A program made the position numbers and the translations under genes. Source: J038 sp036734085 (GTDB lineage Bacteria; Chloroflexota; Anaerolineae; Aggregatilineales; Phototrophicaceae). Taken from it: a DNA stretch of 64,000 nt. This document shows positions 7,895 to 16,214 of this stretch, in pieces; the first letter of the stretch is position 1, and every line of letters starts with the position of its first letter. The stretch lies in the NCBI GenBank assembly GCA_036734085.1, contig DAIMZF010000001.1, positions 46,820 to 110,819 of the forward strand, read 5' to 3'. The notes below the pieces were generated by a model that saw nothing but the letters and a program-made list of their open reading frames with translations, made no database searches and was not told where the DNA came from.

Positions 7895-8596
7895 ATGATG
7901 GCAAGAGCAAAAATCATGACAACCAAACAGCCGACGCATGGAGTGCCCGGTCAAGGGCAATCCACACAAAGCCCGCCGACGATGACCCGTACCGACCGTA
8001 TGCGGCGGCTGATGTCGCAGTTAACCGACCAACTCGGCTTATTTTTGCATCGGTTAGGTGTTCATCCAGATACAGTGACCATCGTCGGGCTACTGCTGAC
8101 TCTGTGCGGCGCAATTTTGGTAGGGCTGGGGTATGTGCGGGGGGGCGGGGTGGTGCTGTTGCTGGCATTACCGTTTGATGCGATTGACGGCGCGGTGGCA
8201 CGGGCGGGTGGCCGGGCAGACCGCTTCGGCGAAATGTTAGATTCCTCTTTAGACCGCTATGCTGACGGTTTTATTTTTGGCGCTTTGAGTTATTATTTTG
8301 CTGTTCAAGATGAACATATCTGGATGTTGTGCGCGTTAGCCGCCCTTGTGGGTAGCTTTATGGTGAGTTACACCCGCGCACGGGGCGAAGGGGTTAATGT
8401 CGATGTAAAAATCGGTCTTTTCTCTCGTCTGGAACGTGTTATCGTCATCTTGGTTATGTTGTTGTGGCCGACGGCCTTTGGCCTGCCAATCTTAGAGATT
8501 GGTGTGCTGGTGCTGGCAGTCGGTACAAACTTCACCGGGCTACAACGTTTGTGGTACGTCTACCGCGCTTTAAAGCGCAAACATGGAGAGGGCTAG
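7895..8596 (+). CDS. CDP-alcohol phosphatidyltransferase family protein (PgsA/PIP-synthase-like)
   Basis: An integral membrane enzyme that moves a phosphatidyl group from CDP-diacylglycerol to an alcohol. The full family signature DG(x2)AR(x8)G(x3)D(x3)D is present in DAIDGAVARAGGRADRFGEMLDSSLD. The RFGEMLDSSLDRYADG stretch is closer to phosphatidylinositol-phosphate synthases than to PgsA, but the acceptor alcohol cannot be fixed. There are about six hydrophobic segments. The start is uncertain: the first 30 residues are polar and low in complexity, so ATG 7916 or ATG 7982 are alternatives. lgt follows 6 bases later, making a lipid-related pair. Confidence 0.8.
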   Translation: MMARAKIMTTKQPTHGVPGQGQSTQSPPTMTRTDRMRRLMSQLTDQLGLFLHRLGVHPDTVTIVGLLLTLCGAILVGLGYVRGGGVVLLLALPFDAIDGAVARAGGRADRFGEMLDSSLDRYADGFIFGALSYYFAVQDEHIWMLCALAALVGSFMVSYTRARGEGVNVDVKIGLFSRLERVIVILVMLLWPTAFGLPILEIGVLVLAVGTNFTGLQRLWYVYRALKRKHGEG

Positions 8597-8602
8597 GTCA
8601 AT

Positions 8603-9982
8603 ATGGAGTTTGAAAGCCAATTTATCCGCATCGGTCAGGTGCAACTGCAATATTACGGCATTATCATCGTCAGCGCGATGATTATTGCCACATTGGTAGG
8701 GGTTAACCTTGCCAAGCGTTTCGGGCGTGACCCGGAACATATTTATGGGGCGCTGACATGGGCAATTATTCCGGGCATCATTTTTGCGCGGATGTGGTTT
8801 GTGGTCTTCCCGCCCGTTACCAGCACCAATACATTTGTTCCCCAAGATTTTACTTATAGCCTTTCAATTAATCAGATTATCGACGAAGAAGGGGTGTTAC
8901 AACCCGGTTTTGCGTCCGGTGTGGTGCTGGCTGGCATCACAGACGACTCCGCTTTAGCACAGGTCGGCTTACAGAATAATGACCGTGTGCGTTCTGTGCG
9001 CCTACCGGGTACGGACGAAGCGACACCTATCACAGACCCTACCGCGCTGACGGCACTCCTGCAACAGGTGGATGCGGGTTCACAAGTGCGCGTCACAGTG
9101 GAGCGCCTCGTGCCTAAAGACCGTAACTGGTATCTCCGCAATTTCTTTGATTTAGATGGCGGCGGCATCGCGATTTGGAGTGGTGGCCTTAGTATTTTTG
9201 GTGCGTTGCTGGGCGGCGGTGCAGGTGCGTATTTGTATCTGCGTAAGAATAACCTGCGCGTGCCCGCCTGGTTGGACATCGCCGCCGTGTGTATCCCGTT
9301 GGCGCAAGCCATTGGCCGATGGGCGAACTATGTCAATCAGGAATTATTCGGCGATTTGGTGGACAAGAGTTACATCTTAGCCCTACAAATACCGGAAAGC
9401 ATCGGCCTTGAGGCCATCCGTGCCGCTCGTGGATTACCCGCCAATGCGCCGATTGGTGAAAGCCTGCTGAATTATTCTGTTGTGGATGGCGCAGGCCGTT
9501 TCTACCTCACATTCCACCCGTTATTCCTGTATGAATCGCTGTGGAGTTTGGTGGCATTTGGTGTGTTGTTGTGGCTGTACCTCAACCACCGTGACCGCTT
9601 CCGTCCGGGCGATTTCTTCCTTATCTACATCGCGCAATATGCTTTTATCCGTTTCTTGCTGGAATTCATGCGCCTGGAAGTGACTTTGGTCAACGGTGTG
9701 AATGTCTCGCAAGTGGTGACAGGGATGATGTTTGTGGTTGCAGTGGCTTTGTTGGCTGTGCGCTTACCTGCAAGTAGCAAAGACCCGCGCACCTACGAGC
9801 AAATCGCGCCACCGGAACCGCCGATTGCCCAATTGCAGAAGGAGCAGGCCAAACCCGCAAAGCGTGAGCGTGCGCCTAAGCCAGTGGTGGCACAGCCGAT
9901 AGCGCCTCTGCCGGATGACACCCCCGCGACCGAGCCGGATGTCAGTAGCTCCGATGTAGCAACCGACTCTTCATCAGAATAG
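8603..9982 (+). CDS. lgt: Prolipoprotein diacylglyceryl transferase with PDZ-like insertion
   Basis: Transfers diacylglycerol from phosphatidylglycerol to the lipobox cysteine of prolipoproteins in the membrane. The signature GRWANYVNQELFG (238-250) keeps the R, N, E and G seen in characterised Lgt. The later RFLLEFMR keeps the R/E pair. Two things are odd. Residues about 103-170 read as a PDZ-like domain (SALAQVGLQNNDRVRSV, then GSQVRVTVERL) inserted between early membrane segments. The usual histidine in the GG-x-S-x-HGG motif is F199 (SGGLSIFGALLGG). A 65-residue polar, Pro/Ala-rich tail follows the last helix. At 459 aa it is far above the usual 260-300. Confidence 0.88.
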   Translation: MEFESQFIRIGQVQLQYYGIIIVSAMIIATLVGVNLAKRFGRDPEHIYGALTWAIIPGIIFARMWFVVFPPVTSTNTFVPQDFTYSLSINQIIDEEGVLQPGFASGVVLAGITDDSALAQVGLQNNDRVRSVRLPGTDEATPITDPTALTALLQQVDAGSQVRVTVERLVPKDRNWYLRNFFDLDGGGIAIWSGGLSIFGALLGGGAGAYLYLRKNNLRVPAWLDIAAVCIPLAQAIGRWANYVNQELFGDLVDKSYILALQIPESIGLEAIRAARGLPANAPIGESLLNYSVVDGAGRFYLTFHPLFLYESLWSLVAFGVLLWLYLNHRDRFRPGDFFLIYIAQYAFIRFLLEFMRLEVTLVNGVNVSQVVTGMMFVVAVALLAVRLPASSKDPRTYEQIAPPEPPIAQLQKEQAKPAKRERAPKPVVAQPIAPLPDDTPATEPDVSSSDVATDSSSE

Positions 9983-10016
9983 GCTGAGAGTAGGGTGTAA
10001 AATAGATTATCTCCCA

Positions 10017-10047
10017 AAGCCTCGACAAAAGATTGTCGGGGCTTTTT
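10017..10047 (+). terminator. Intrinsic terminator after lgt
   Basis: AGCCTCGACA (10018-10027) pairs with TGTCGGGGCT (10034-10043) with one G-T pair, followed by a run of five T. It closes the phosphatidyltransferase-lgt unit. Confidence 0.85.
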
Positions 10048-10130
10048 CTTACGCTCTTTCTCATCTATTGATGATAAAACTATGCAATACTGGCTCGTAG
10101 GCATTTAAGTTTGAGGTCTGACGATAGTCT

Positions 10131-11102
10131 ATGATTGAATGTATTGACCTAACCAAAGATTTTGGCGGATTTTTAGCCGTAGATCGCATCAACTTGTACA
10201 TCGGTGCAGGAGAGGTGATGGCCTTGTTGGGGCCCAACGGCGCAGGCAAGACGACCAGCGTCCGCATGATGACCTCTATCATCCAGCCGACCTCCGGCAC
10301 AGCGCGTTTAGCGGGTTATGATGTCACGCAATATCCAGAGCAAGTCCGTGCAAGTGTGGGGGTATTAACCGAGCAACACGGCTTATACGAACGCATGAAA
10401 GCGATTGATTATCTGGACTTCTTCGGGCGTGTGTATCATCTTCCGGCACAGGTGCGGCGCAAGCGTTCACTTGAACTAATGGAACGCTTTGGCCTGAACT
10501 TTGCACTGGACAAACGCTTAGGTGATTATTCCAAAGGCATGAAGCAAAAATTAGCCCTTGTACGCGCAATGTTGCACAACCCGCCTGTGCTGTTGTTGGA
10601 TGAGCCGACTTCCGCAATGGATCCATTGAGTGCTAAGCAAGTGCGCGACGCGATTATTGAGCTACAGCGCGACGAACGCACATTTTTAATCACCACACAC
10701 AACCTCAGCGAAGCACAAACCCTTGCTGACCGCATCGCTATTATCCGACATGGGCGCATTGTGGCTAACGGCACATTTGATGAACTCGCACGCCAGTTCG
10801 CCGGGATTCCTAAAATGGAATTACGGTTTAGCGGTGAATTAAACGGTTTTGTGCAGGAATTAAGTGATTTAGTCACGGTGGAGTCATTTGGCGAAGATTG
10901 GTTGCAATTCCGCACGGACGCCCCCCACACGATGAACCCGCAGGTACTCCGCAAGGCATTGGGGCTAGGGGTTGATGTCGTGACTCTGGCTCCCGTCACA
11001 AAGACGTTAGAAGACATCTATTTGCAGGTTGTGCAAGAGGACGAGCAGGGAGAGATAATCAATGACGACGAGCGCCAAGCCGTTCACGCCATCAGCAGTT
11101 GA
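10131..11102 (+). CDS. ABC-2 type exporter ATP-binding protein (NatA-like)
   Basis: Walker A GPNGAGKTT, a Q-loop region, signature YSKGMKQKLALVRAML (a KG variant of LSGGQ) and Walker B VLLLDEPTSAMD are all visible. The KGMKQK signature is typical of ABC-2 exporters of the NatA/CcmA type. A C-terminal extension of about 100 residues follows the ATPase core. The gene overlaps the permease gene by 41 bases, so the two almost certainly form one transporter. The substrate is unknown. Confidence 0.88.
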   Translation: MIECIDLTKDFGGFLAVDRINLYIGAGEVMALLGPNGAGKTTSVRMMTSIIQPTSGTARLAGYDVTQYPEQVRASVGVLTEQHGLYERMKAIDYLDFFGRVYHLPAQVRRKRSLELMERFGLNFALDKRLGDYSKGMKQKLALVRAMLHNPPVLLLDEPTSAMDPLSAKQVRDAIIELQRDERTFLITTHNLSEAQTLADRIAIIRHGRIVANGTFDELARQFAGIPKMELRFSGELNGFVQELSDLVTVESFGEDWLQFRTDAPHTMNPQVLRKALGLGVDVVTLAPVTKTLEDIYLQVVQEDEQGEIINDDERQAVHAISS

Positions 11103-12603
11103 CACACCACCTAAAGCAACCGGACTGTATCAGACAATAAGCAACGCGCTGATTATCACCCGGCGCGAAGTACGCGATAGCTTCCGCGATTGGCGCATTA
11201 TCGCGCCGATTCTGTTCCTCACATTTGCTTTCCCGTTTATATCGCAGTTTTTTGCGCTTCAGTTCCAGGACTATCTGAATAGTTTTGATGCGGACATCAA
11301 CATCATCGGGGCGCGGTCTTCGCCATTCTTCCTGATGGTGGTCGGCTTCTTCCCGATTTCTATTTCGCTGGTCATCGCGCTGGAAACATTCGTGGGGGAA
11401 AAAGAACGCCGGAGCTTAGAACCGTTATTGAGCACGCCGCTTTCCAGCACGGAACTCTACATCGGCAAGACGTTATCCGCGATGATTCCGCCGTTGCTTG
11501 CCAGTTTATCCGGCATGAGCTTTTATCTGATCCTGACGTTAAACAGTGATTTAACGTGGCGGCCTCAGCCGATGCTGATTGTCCAGATTTATTTATTGAC
11601 GGTTATGCAGGCATTGGTGATGGTGACGGGTGCGGTGGTCGTCAGTAGCCAGACGACCAGCACCCGTGCGGCTAACTTACTGGCAAGTTTTATCATCCTG
11701 CCGATGTCTTTTGTGGTAATTGCGGAAAGCGCCATTATGTTTGTCGCAAAAGACGCGGAATCGCCCAATGGCATCTTCGGCCTATGGATTATTACCTTTG
11801 CGATGGTGATTGTAGCCGTTTTATTCCTGCGAGTAGGCAATAGTATCTTCAACCGGGAAATTTTACTTTCCAGCACGATTGACGATCTTAACCTACGTGG
11901 ATGGTTTGCAAAACTATGGCGCTTTACCATTGCTGTAGATGACGAAGGCACACCTGCGAAAAACATCTTCGACTGGTATCGGCGCTCAATCCCGCACGGC
12001 TTACGGCAAATCCGCACCCAGATTATGCTGGCAACAGCGATATTTATACTGGCGACGGCGGTAGGGGTGCATGTATCAAACCTGTATCCCATACCTATTC
12101 CACCGGAGAGTGAGATACTGATGGAAGTGGAGGAAACGGACTTCGCACGAGCCGCCGTCACCCGTTCCATTGATACAGAGATTATCAATGTTGGCTTCAT
12201 CCTCACGCAGAATTTGCGCGTGGTGGGGTTAGCCTTCTTGATTGGTATCTTCAGCTTTGGCGTGTTGCCCATCATCGCAGTTTCAGTAACATTTGTGGTG
12301 ATAGGCTACATCGGCGGGCTGGTATTGAGTGCGGGATATTCCCCGATGTTTTTGGTGGTTAGCCTTCTGCCGCATGGCATCATAGAAATACCTGTCATCA
12401 TCATTGCAGGCGCTACAGCCTTTGCCATCGGTGCGTGCATCAGCCGCCCCTTGCCAGGTAAGACGGTAGGCCACACATGGATGGTGTATATGGGGATTTC
12501 GCTTCGGCTATATTTAGGGGTTATTGTGCCAGGTTTCATCATCGCCGCAATAATCGAGTCCAACATCACGTTAAACTTACTATTACGCTATCTGGGTGCT
12601 TGA
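11062..12603 (+). CDS. ABC-2 type permease fused to SpoIIM/DUF95-like membrane domain
   Basis: The N-terminal half (about 20-275) is an ABC-2 permease: six membrane segments and the family segment ETFVGEKERRSLEPLLSTPLSSTELYIGKTL. The C-terminal half (about 310-513) has the look of stage II sporulation protein M: FILTQNLRVVGLAFLIGIFSFG, then LPHGIIEIPVIIIAGA and a final membrane helix. SpoIIM-like domains often neighbour ABC-2 genes, but here both are in one chain. The start ATG 11062 has AGGGAGAG 7 bases upstream, inside the ATPase gene. Substrate unknown. Confidence 0.8.
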   Translation: MTTSAKPFTPSAVDTPPKATGLYQTISNALIITRREVRDSFRDWRIIAPILFLTFAFPFISQFFALQFQDYLNSFDADINIIGARSSPFFLMVVGFFPISISLVIALETFVGEKERRSLEPLLSTPLSSTELYIGKTLSAMIPPLLASLSGMSFYLILTLNSDLTWRPQPMLIVQIYLLTVMQALVMVTGAVVVSSQTTSTRAANLLASFIILPMSFVVIAESAIMFVAKDAESPNGIFGLWIITFAMVIVAVLFLRVGNSIFNREILLSSTIDDLNLRGWFAKLWRFTIAVDDEGTPAKNIFDWYRRSIPHGLRQIRTQIMLATAIFILATAVGVHVSNLYPIPIPPESEILMEVEETDFARAAVTRSIDTEIINVGFILTQNLRVVGLAFLIGIFSFGVLPIIAVSVTFVVIGYIGGLVLSAGYSPMFLVVSLLPHGIIEIPVIIIAGATAFAIGACISRPLPGKTVGHTWMVYMGISLRLYLGVIVPGFIIAAIIESNITLNLLLRYLGA

Positions 12604-12628
12604 CAGACCGCACAAAACAGGCTATCTT
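12600..12628 (+). promoter_or_regulatory. Promoter of the lysC leader
   Basis: TTGACA (12600-12605), a 17-base spacer and TATCTT (12623-12628) form a sigma70-type promoter that overlaps the stop codon of the permease gene. Transcription would begin near 12635, about 40 bases before the Thr/Met leader ORF. Confidence 0.65.
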
Positions 12629-12673
12629 TTTGCGTAGAGTAAATGTAGGCAATAACCAGACGAGCGCAACAGC

Positions 12674-12742
12674 ATGTTAGTCATCCGCAATACCACAACC
12701 ACTACTATGACTATGACCATGCAACCACACCCGGATAGGTGA
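12674..12742 (+). CDS. Thr/Met-rich leader peptide of aspartokinase (attenuator peptide)
   Basis: A 22-residue ORF, ATG at 12674 to TGA at 12740, containing the uninterrupted run TTTTTMTMTM (codons 12692-12721): seven Thr and three Met codons in ten. Such a run is expected in the ribosome-sensing peptide of a Thr/Met-responsive attenuator, as in enterobacterial thrL (Thr/Ile). It is followed 42 bases later by an intrinsic terminator and then lysC, the committed step to Thr, Met and Lys. CCACAC at 12724-12729, inside the ORF, can pair with GTGTGG at 12789-12794 in the terminator's 5' arm. Ribosome stalling at the early Thr codons would leave it free. The ribosome binding site is weak. The leader function is inferred. 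Confidence 0.8.
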   Translation: MLVIRNTTTTTMTMTMQPHPDR

Positions 12743-12784
12743 GGGGAGTTCGCGTTCTCAAGTCAGGCAAAGTATGGCAAGACG

Positions 12785-12813
12785 AAGCGTGTGGAAACCC
12801 CACACGCTTTTTT
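12785..12813 (+). terminator. Attenuator terminator upstream of lysC
   Basis: AAGCGTGTGG (12785-12794) pairs perfectly with CCACACGCTT (12800-12809) around a 5-base loop, and a run of T follows. It lies between the Thr/Met leader ORF and lysC, about 40 bases before the lysC start. That position is unexpected for a simple end-of-operon terminator, because a promoter and leader lie just upstream. GTGTGG in its 5' arm can alternatively pair with 12724-12729. Confidence 0.82.
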
Positions 12814-12853
12814 GTTGTTTATAGGACACACACAACAGGGAGCAAAGGCGATT

Positions 12854-14263
12854 ATGAGTATCATCACCATGAAGTTTGGCGGAACGTCCGTCGGCAGTCC
12901 AGAGGCTATCCAGAACGTTGTAAAAATCGTCGCAGAATCTACCGCACAAGGGCATAAAGTGGTGGTGGTGGTTTCTGCCATGTCAGGCATCACCGACTCT
13001 CTGCTGGAATCAATCCGTATGGCGGCACAGGGAGATCGATGGGGGTATCGGTCACTATCCGATAAAATGCGCGACCGTCACGACGAAACCATCAACCGCC
13101 TGATGAAGCCTAGCCCCGCCCGTGAGGAAACGCTGAAGCATACCCACAAATTGCTAGACCAGCACCGTGAACTGTGCGACGCTGTAACGATATTGGGCGA
13201 TGCAACCCCGCGTGTGATAGACCATGCGGTGACGTTTGGTGAGCGCATGAGTAGTCGCATTGTTGCCGCCGCCATGATTGAACACGGCATCCCGGCTAAG
13301 GCGTTTGACGCGGGCAAATTGCTAATCACGGATGATGTCCACCAGAACGCTACCCCTCAGTGGGATGTCATCCAGCATCGCATTGCGGAGCGCCTTATAC
13401 CGGAGATTGAGCAAGGCGTCATCCCGGTGATTACAGGCTTCATCGGCGCGACGCCAGATGGTGTTTATACCACGTTAGGGCGCGGCGGGAGCGATTACAG
13501 CGCCGCTATCTTCGCCGCGTATGTCAATAGCGATGAATTCATCGTATGGACGGACGTAGACGGCGTGATGACCACCGACCCACGCATCGACAAACGCGCC
13601 CGTGTGTTGCCGAGTGTGTCGTATCAGGAAGTCGGGGAGATGGCCTTTTACGGCGCAAAGGTGCTACATCCCAAAACCGTACAGCCGATTATCAATAAAG
13701 GCATCCCCATTTATGTGCGGAACACGTTTAATCCATCGCATCCCGGCACGCTCATTAGCCATGAATCGCAAGAGACCAACACCGTTATTAAGGCCGTGAC
13801 ATGCGTAGGTAACATCAGTTTGTTAACTGTCAGTGGTGCGGGTATGTTGGGTGTGCCGGGCATCGCCGGGCGCGCATTTTTGGCAACCGCGCAGGCTGGC
13901 GCTAACATCCTGATGATTTCGCAGGCTTCATCGGAGCAGAGCTTTTGCTATAGTGTGCTGGGCAATCAGGCACAGGCGGTCAAGGCGGCGGTAGAAAACG
14001 AACTGAGCACAGAAATTGCACAGCAGAATGTTGACGGCGTGCATATCCGTGATGATGTGGGGATTGTGACGGTTATCGGCGCGGGGATGCGTGGGATTCC
14101 GGGTGTGGCCGGGCGTGTTTTTACGCGCATGGGGGACGAACGAGTGAATGTGTTGGCGATTGCACAGGGCGCTTCGGAGTGTAGTATCTCGTTTGTCGTC
14201 GCCCATTCGGATTTGCACCCCGCTACAGTCGCTCTGCACGACTTAGCCTTGAGCAGTTATTAG
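12854..14263 (+). CDS. lysC: Aspartokinase
   Basis: Phosphorylates aspartate, the first step to lysine, threonine and methionine. The kinase domain starts IITMKFGGTSVGS and has GRGGSDYSAAIFA and VWTDVDGVMTTDPR. Two ACT regulatory domains follow (about 310-469), with ITLLTVSG-type and VIGAGMRGIPGVAGRVF segments and the end ASECSISFVV. It is monofunctional; no homoserine dehydrogenase domain is attached. I chose ATG 12854 because AGGGAG lies about 10 bases upstream. The in-frame ATG at 12791 lies inside the terminator hairpin. The leader peptide and terminator upstream suggest attenuation by Thr or Met. Confidence 0.94.
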   Translation: MSIITMKFGGTSVGSPEAIQNVVKIVAESTAQGHKVVVVVSAMSGITDSLLESIRMAAQGDRWGYRSLSDKMRDRHDETINRLMKPSPAREETLKHTHKLLDQHRELCDAVTILGDATPRVIDHAVTFGERMSSRIVAAAMIEHGIPAKAFDAGKLLITDDVHQNATPQWDVIQHRIAERLIPEIEQGVIPVITGFIGATPDGVYTTLGRGGSDYSAAIFAAYVNSDEFIVWTDVDGVMTTDPRIDKRARVLPSVSYQEVGEMAFYGAKVLHPKTVQPIINKGIPIYVRNTFNPSHPGTLISHESQETNTVIKAVTCVGNISLLTVSGAGMLGVPGIAGRAFLATAQAGANILMISQASSEQSFCYSVLGNQAQAVKAAVENELSTEIAQQNVDGVHIRDDVGIVTVIGAGMRGIPGVAGRVFTRMGDERVNVLAIAQGASECSISFVVAHSDLHPATVALHDLALSSY

Positions 14264-14275
14264 CGGGCATACATA

Positions 14276-14303
14276 ACGGGGCATGACGTTTGCCATGCCC
14301 CGT
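14276..14303. terminator. Terminator hairpin between convergent lysC and rnj
   Basis: ACGGGGCATG (14276-14285) pairs perfectly with CATGCCCCGT (14294-14303), with an 8-base loop. It lies between two convergent genes and could serve both, although T runs are short on either side. Confidence 0.7.
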
Positions 14304-14312
14304 GGACTATTG

Positions 14313-15986
14313 CTAATATTCGTTGATAATGCTGAACACCATCGGGCGGCGCTTGGTCTCGTTGTAGAGCAGACGGCCTAAGCTATCCTGCACTTTTTCG
14401 CGGCGGCGTCCGTTACTGTTGCGTTCTTTAGTCAGCACATCCTGGATCGTCGTGCGGACTTGTTCCAGCAGTTCGTCAGAGTCGCGCAGATAGACGAATC
14501 CGCGTGAGATAATCTCTGGTTCGCCGATGATTTTTCCGGTATCACGCTTGATATTAACGGACACCAGCAGGAAGCCATCCTGCGCTAAAATTTCGCGGTC
14601 ACGGATGACGATACGCCCGATGTCACCGACGCCGCTACCATCCACAAACACATAACCACCCGGCACACGCTCGGCCAGGCGCACACCGCCTCTGTCAATT
14701 TCCAGCACACGGCCATTTTCCGCGACGAATACATTTTTCGCGTCCATGCCTGCGCCAATGGCGAGTTTGGCGTGCTGGTGCAGATGCCGCAATTCCCCAT
14801 GAACAGGAAGCAGATACTTCGGCTTGACCAGATTCAGCATCAGGAGCATTTCATCCTGGCGCGCATGGCCGGAGACATGCACGGTTTCAATCGGGTCATA
14901 GATGACGTTCGCGCCCCGTTGGAGCAAGCGGTTAATATTCCGGCTGACCATCTCCTCATTGCCCGGGATGGGGTGTGAAGACAGCACAATCGTATCATTC
15001 GCTTCAACTTCTAACTGACGGTGTTTGCCGGTTGCCATCTTCGCTAACACGGCGGAAGGCTCACCTTGCGACCCGGTGACCATAATCACCAGCTTGTTTT
15101 TAGAAACAGTGCTGATTTTATTGAGGTCAACAAACATATCGCTTTTGACCTTCAAATGGCCGAGTTCCAGCGCCATATCCACGTTTTTGTTCATGCTGTA
15201 GCCCGCAATGGCTATTTTGCGGCCATAACGCTCTGCCGCGTTTGCAACCTGTTGCACCCGTGAGATGAGCGAGGCAAACGTCGCCACGAGGATACGGCCT
15301 TTTGCATTACGGAACACACGGTCAAACCCTTCGTCGATGGTACTTTCAGAAGGTGTCCAGCCGGGTTTGTCGGAATTGGTGCTATCGCCCATCAACAGCA
15401 GAACACCCCGTTGGGAGAAGCTCGCCAGCTTCGCGTAATCCGGTGCTTTGCCGCTGACGGGGGAATTATCAAATTTATAGTCCCCTGTGTGTACGATGAG
15501 GCCATGCGGGGTATTAATTGCAAACCCCACACAATCCGGGATGCTGTGGGTGGTGTGGAAGCTCTCCAACTTAAACGGGCCAAGCTGGAAGCTATCACCG
15601 GGCTTAAAGATGTTAATCTTTGATTTTTCGCTCAATCCGGCATCCCGCAATTTTACATCCAACAAGCCTGCCGTCAGGGGCGTGGCGTAGATGGGCGTAT
15701 GCGGGAAGGCTTCAATCACATGGGCGACTGCGCCGGTGTGGTCTTCGTGGCCGTGTGTATACGCGATGCCATGAATTTTGAGGTCTTTGCGCTCAACGAG
15801 ATATTTAAAGTCGGGGATGATGTAATCAACCCCGTGCATATCGTTCGCGGGGAACATGATGCCTGTATCAATGATGATTGCGTCGTTGCCCCATTCAAAA
15901 ACGGTCATGTTCTTGCCGATTTCACCTAGACCGCCAAGTGGGACTATTCTTAGTTTTCCTTTTGCCATACGAAACTCGCTCGACAT
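14313..15986 (-). CDS. rnj: Ribonuclease J
   Basis: Exo/endoribonuclease of the metallo-beta-lactamase/beta-CASP superfamily, central to mRNA decay and rRNA maturation. The opening KLRIVPLGGLGEIGKNMTVFEW is diagnostic. The metal-binding motif THGHEDHTGAV is intact, and later motifs GDSTNSDKPG, TGSQGEPSAVLAKMA and HVSGHARQDEM follow. The length, 557 aa, is usual. The start is ATG 15986, or ATG 15968 (MAKGKLRIV), which removes six residues and is closer to the family start. A 7-bp stem (15978-15984 with 15998-16004) places the first ATG at the edge of a hairpin loop. Confidence 0.93.
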   Translation of the reverse strand: MSSEFRMAKGKLRIVPLGGLGEIGKNMTVFEWGNDAIIIDTGIMFPANDMHGVDYIIPDFKYLVERKDLKIHGIAYTHGHEDHTGAVAHVIEAFPHTPIYATPLTAGLLDVKLRDAGLSEKSKINIFKPGDSFQLGPFKLESFHTTHSIPDCVGFAINTPHGLIVHTGDYKFDNSPVSGKAPDYAKLASFSQRGVLLLMGDSTNSDKPGWTPSESTIDEGFDRVFRNAKGRILVATFASLISRVQQVANAAERYGRKIAIAGYSMNKNVDMALELGHLKVKSDMFVDLNKISTVSKNKLVIMVTGSQGEPSAVLAKMATGKHRQLEVEANDTIVLSSHPIPGNEEMVSRNINRLLQRGANVIYDPIETVHVSGHARQDEMLLMLNLVKPKYLLPVHGELRHLHQHAKLAIGAGMDAKNVFVAENGRVLEIDRGGVRLAERVPGGYVFVDGSGVGDIGRIVIRDREILAQDGFLLVSVNIKRDTGKIIGEPEIISRGFVYLRDSDELLEQVRTTIQDVLTKERNSNGRRREKVQDSLGRLLYNETKRRPMVFSIINEY

Positions 15987-16079
15987 ACCTTACATACGTC
16001 GAGCTTTCCTTCCTTTCTTCTTTTAGTTATTGCTTTACGTTAATCAATAGATATCGTTTCTCGATAAAATGTGCTTATA

Positions 16080-16200
16080 CGCTCTAGCTCTGGAGCGTGA
16101 ATAGCTATGCTTAATGCTGGGTGGATGCGGTGCGCCTAGGGCAGTTTGAAGCGTGGCTTCAAGCGATGCAACCTGCTATCTCACGGTACATAAGACACAT
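16080..16200. other. Structured intergenic stretch upstream of rnj
   Basis: The 228-base gap between rnj and the GCS2-like gene has no convincing ORF. It holds a TTGAAGC/GCTTCAA stem (16146-16152 with 16156-16162) flanked by GCA and TGC that extend it, and a CGCTC/GAGCG pair near 16080-16096. On the minus strand TACAAT near 16202 could be a -10. It may hold the rnj promoter and leader or a small RNA; I recognise no known RNA family. Confidence 0.3.
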
Positions 16201-16214
16201 TGTAGCACAGTTTT

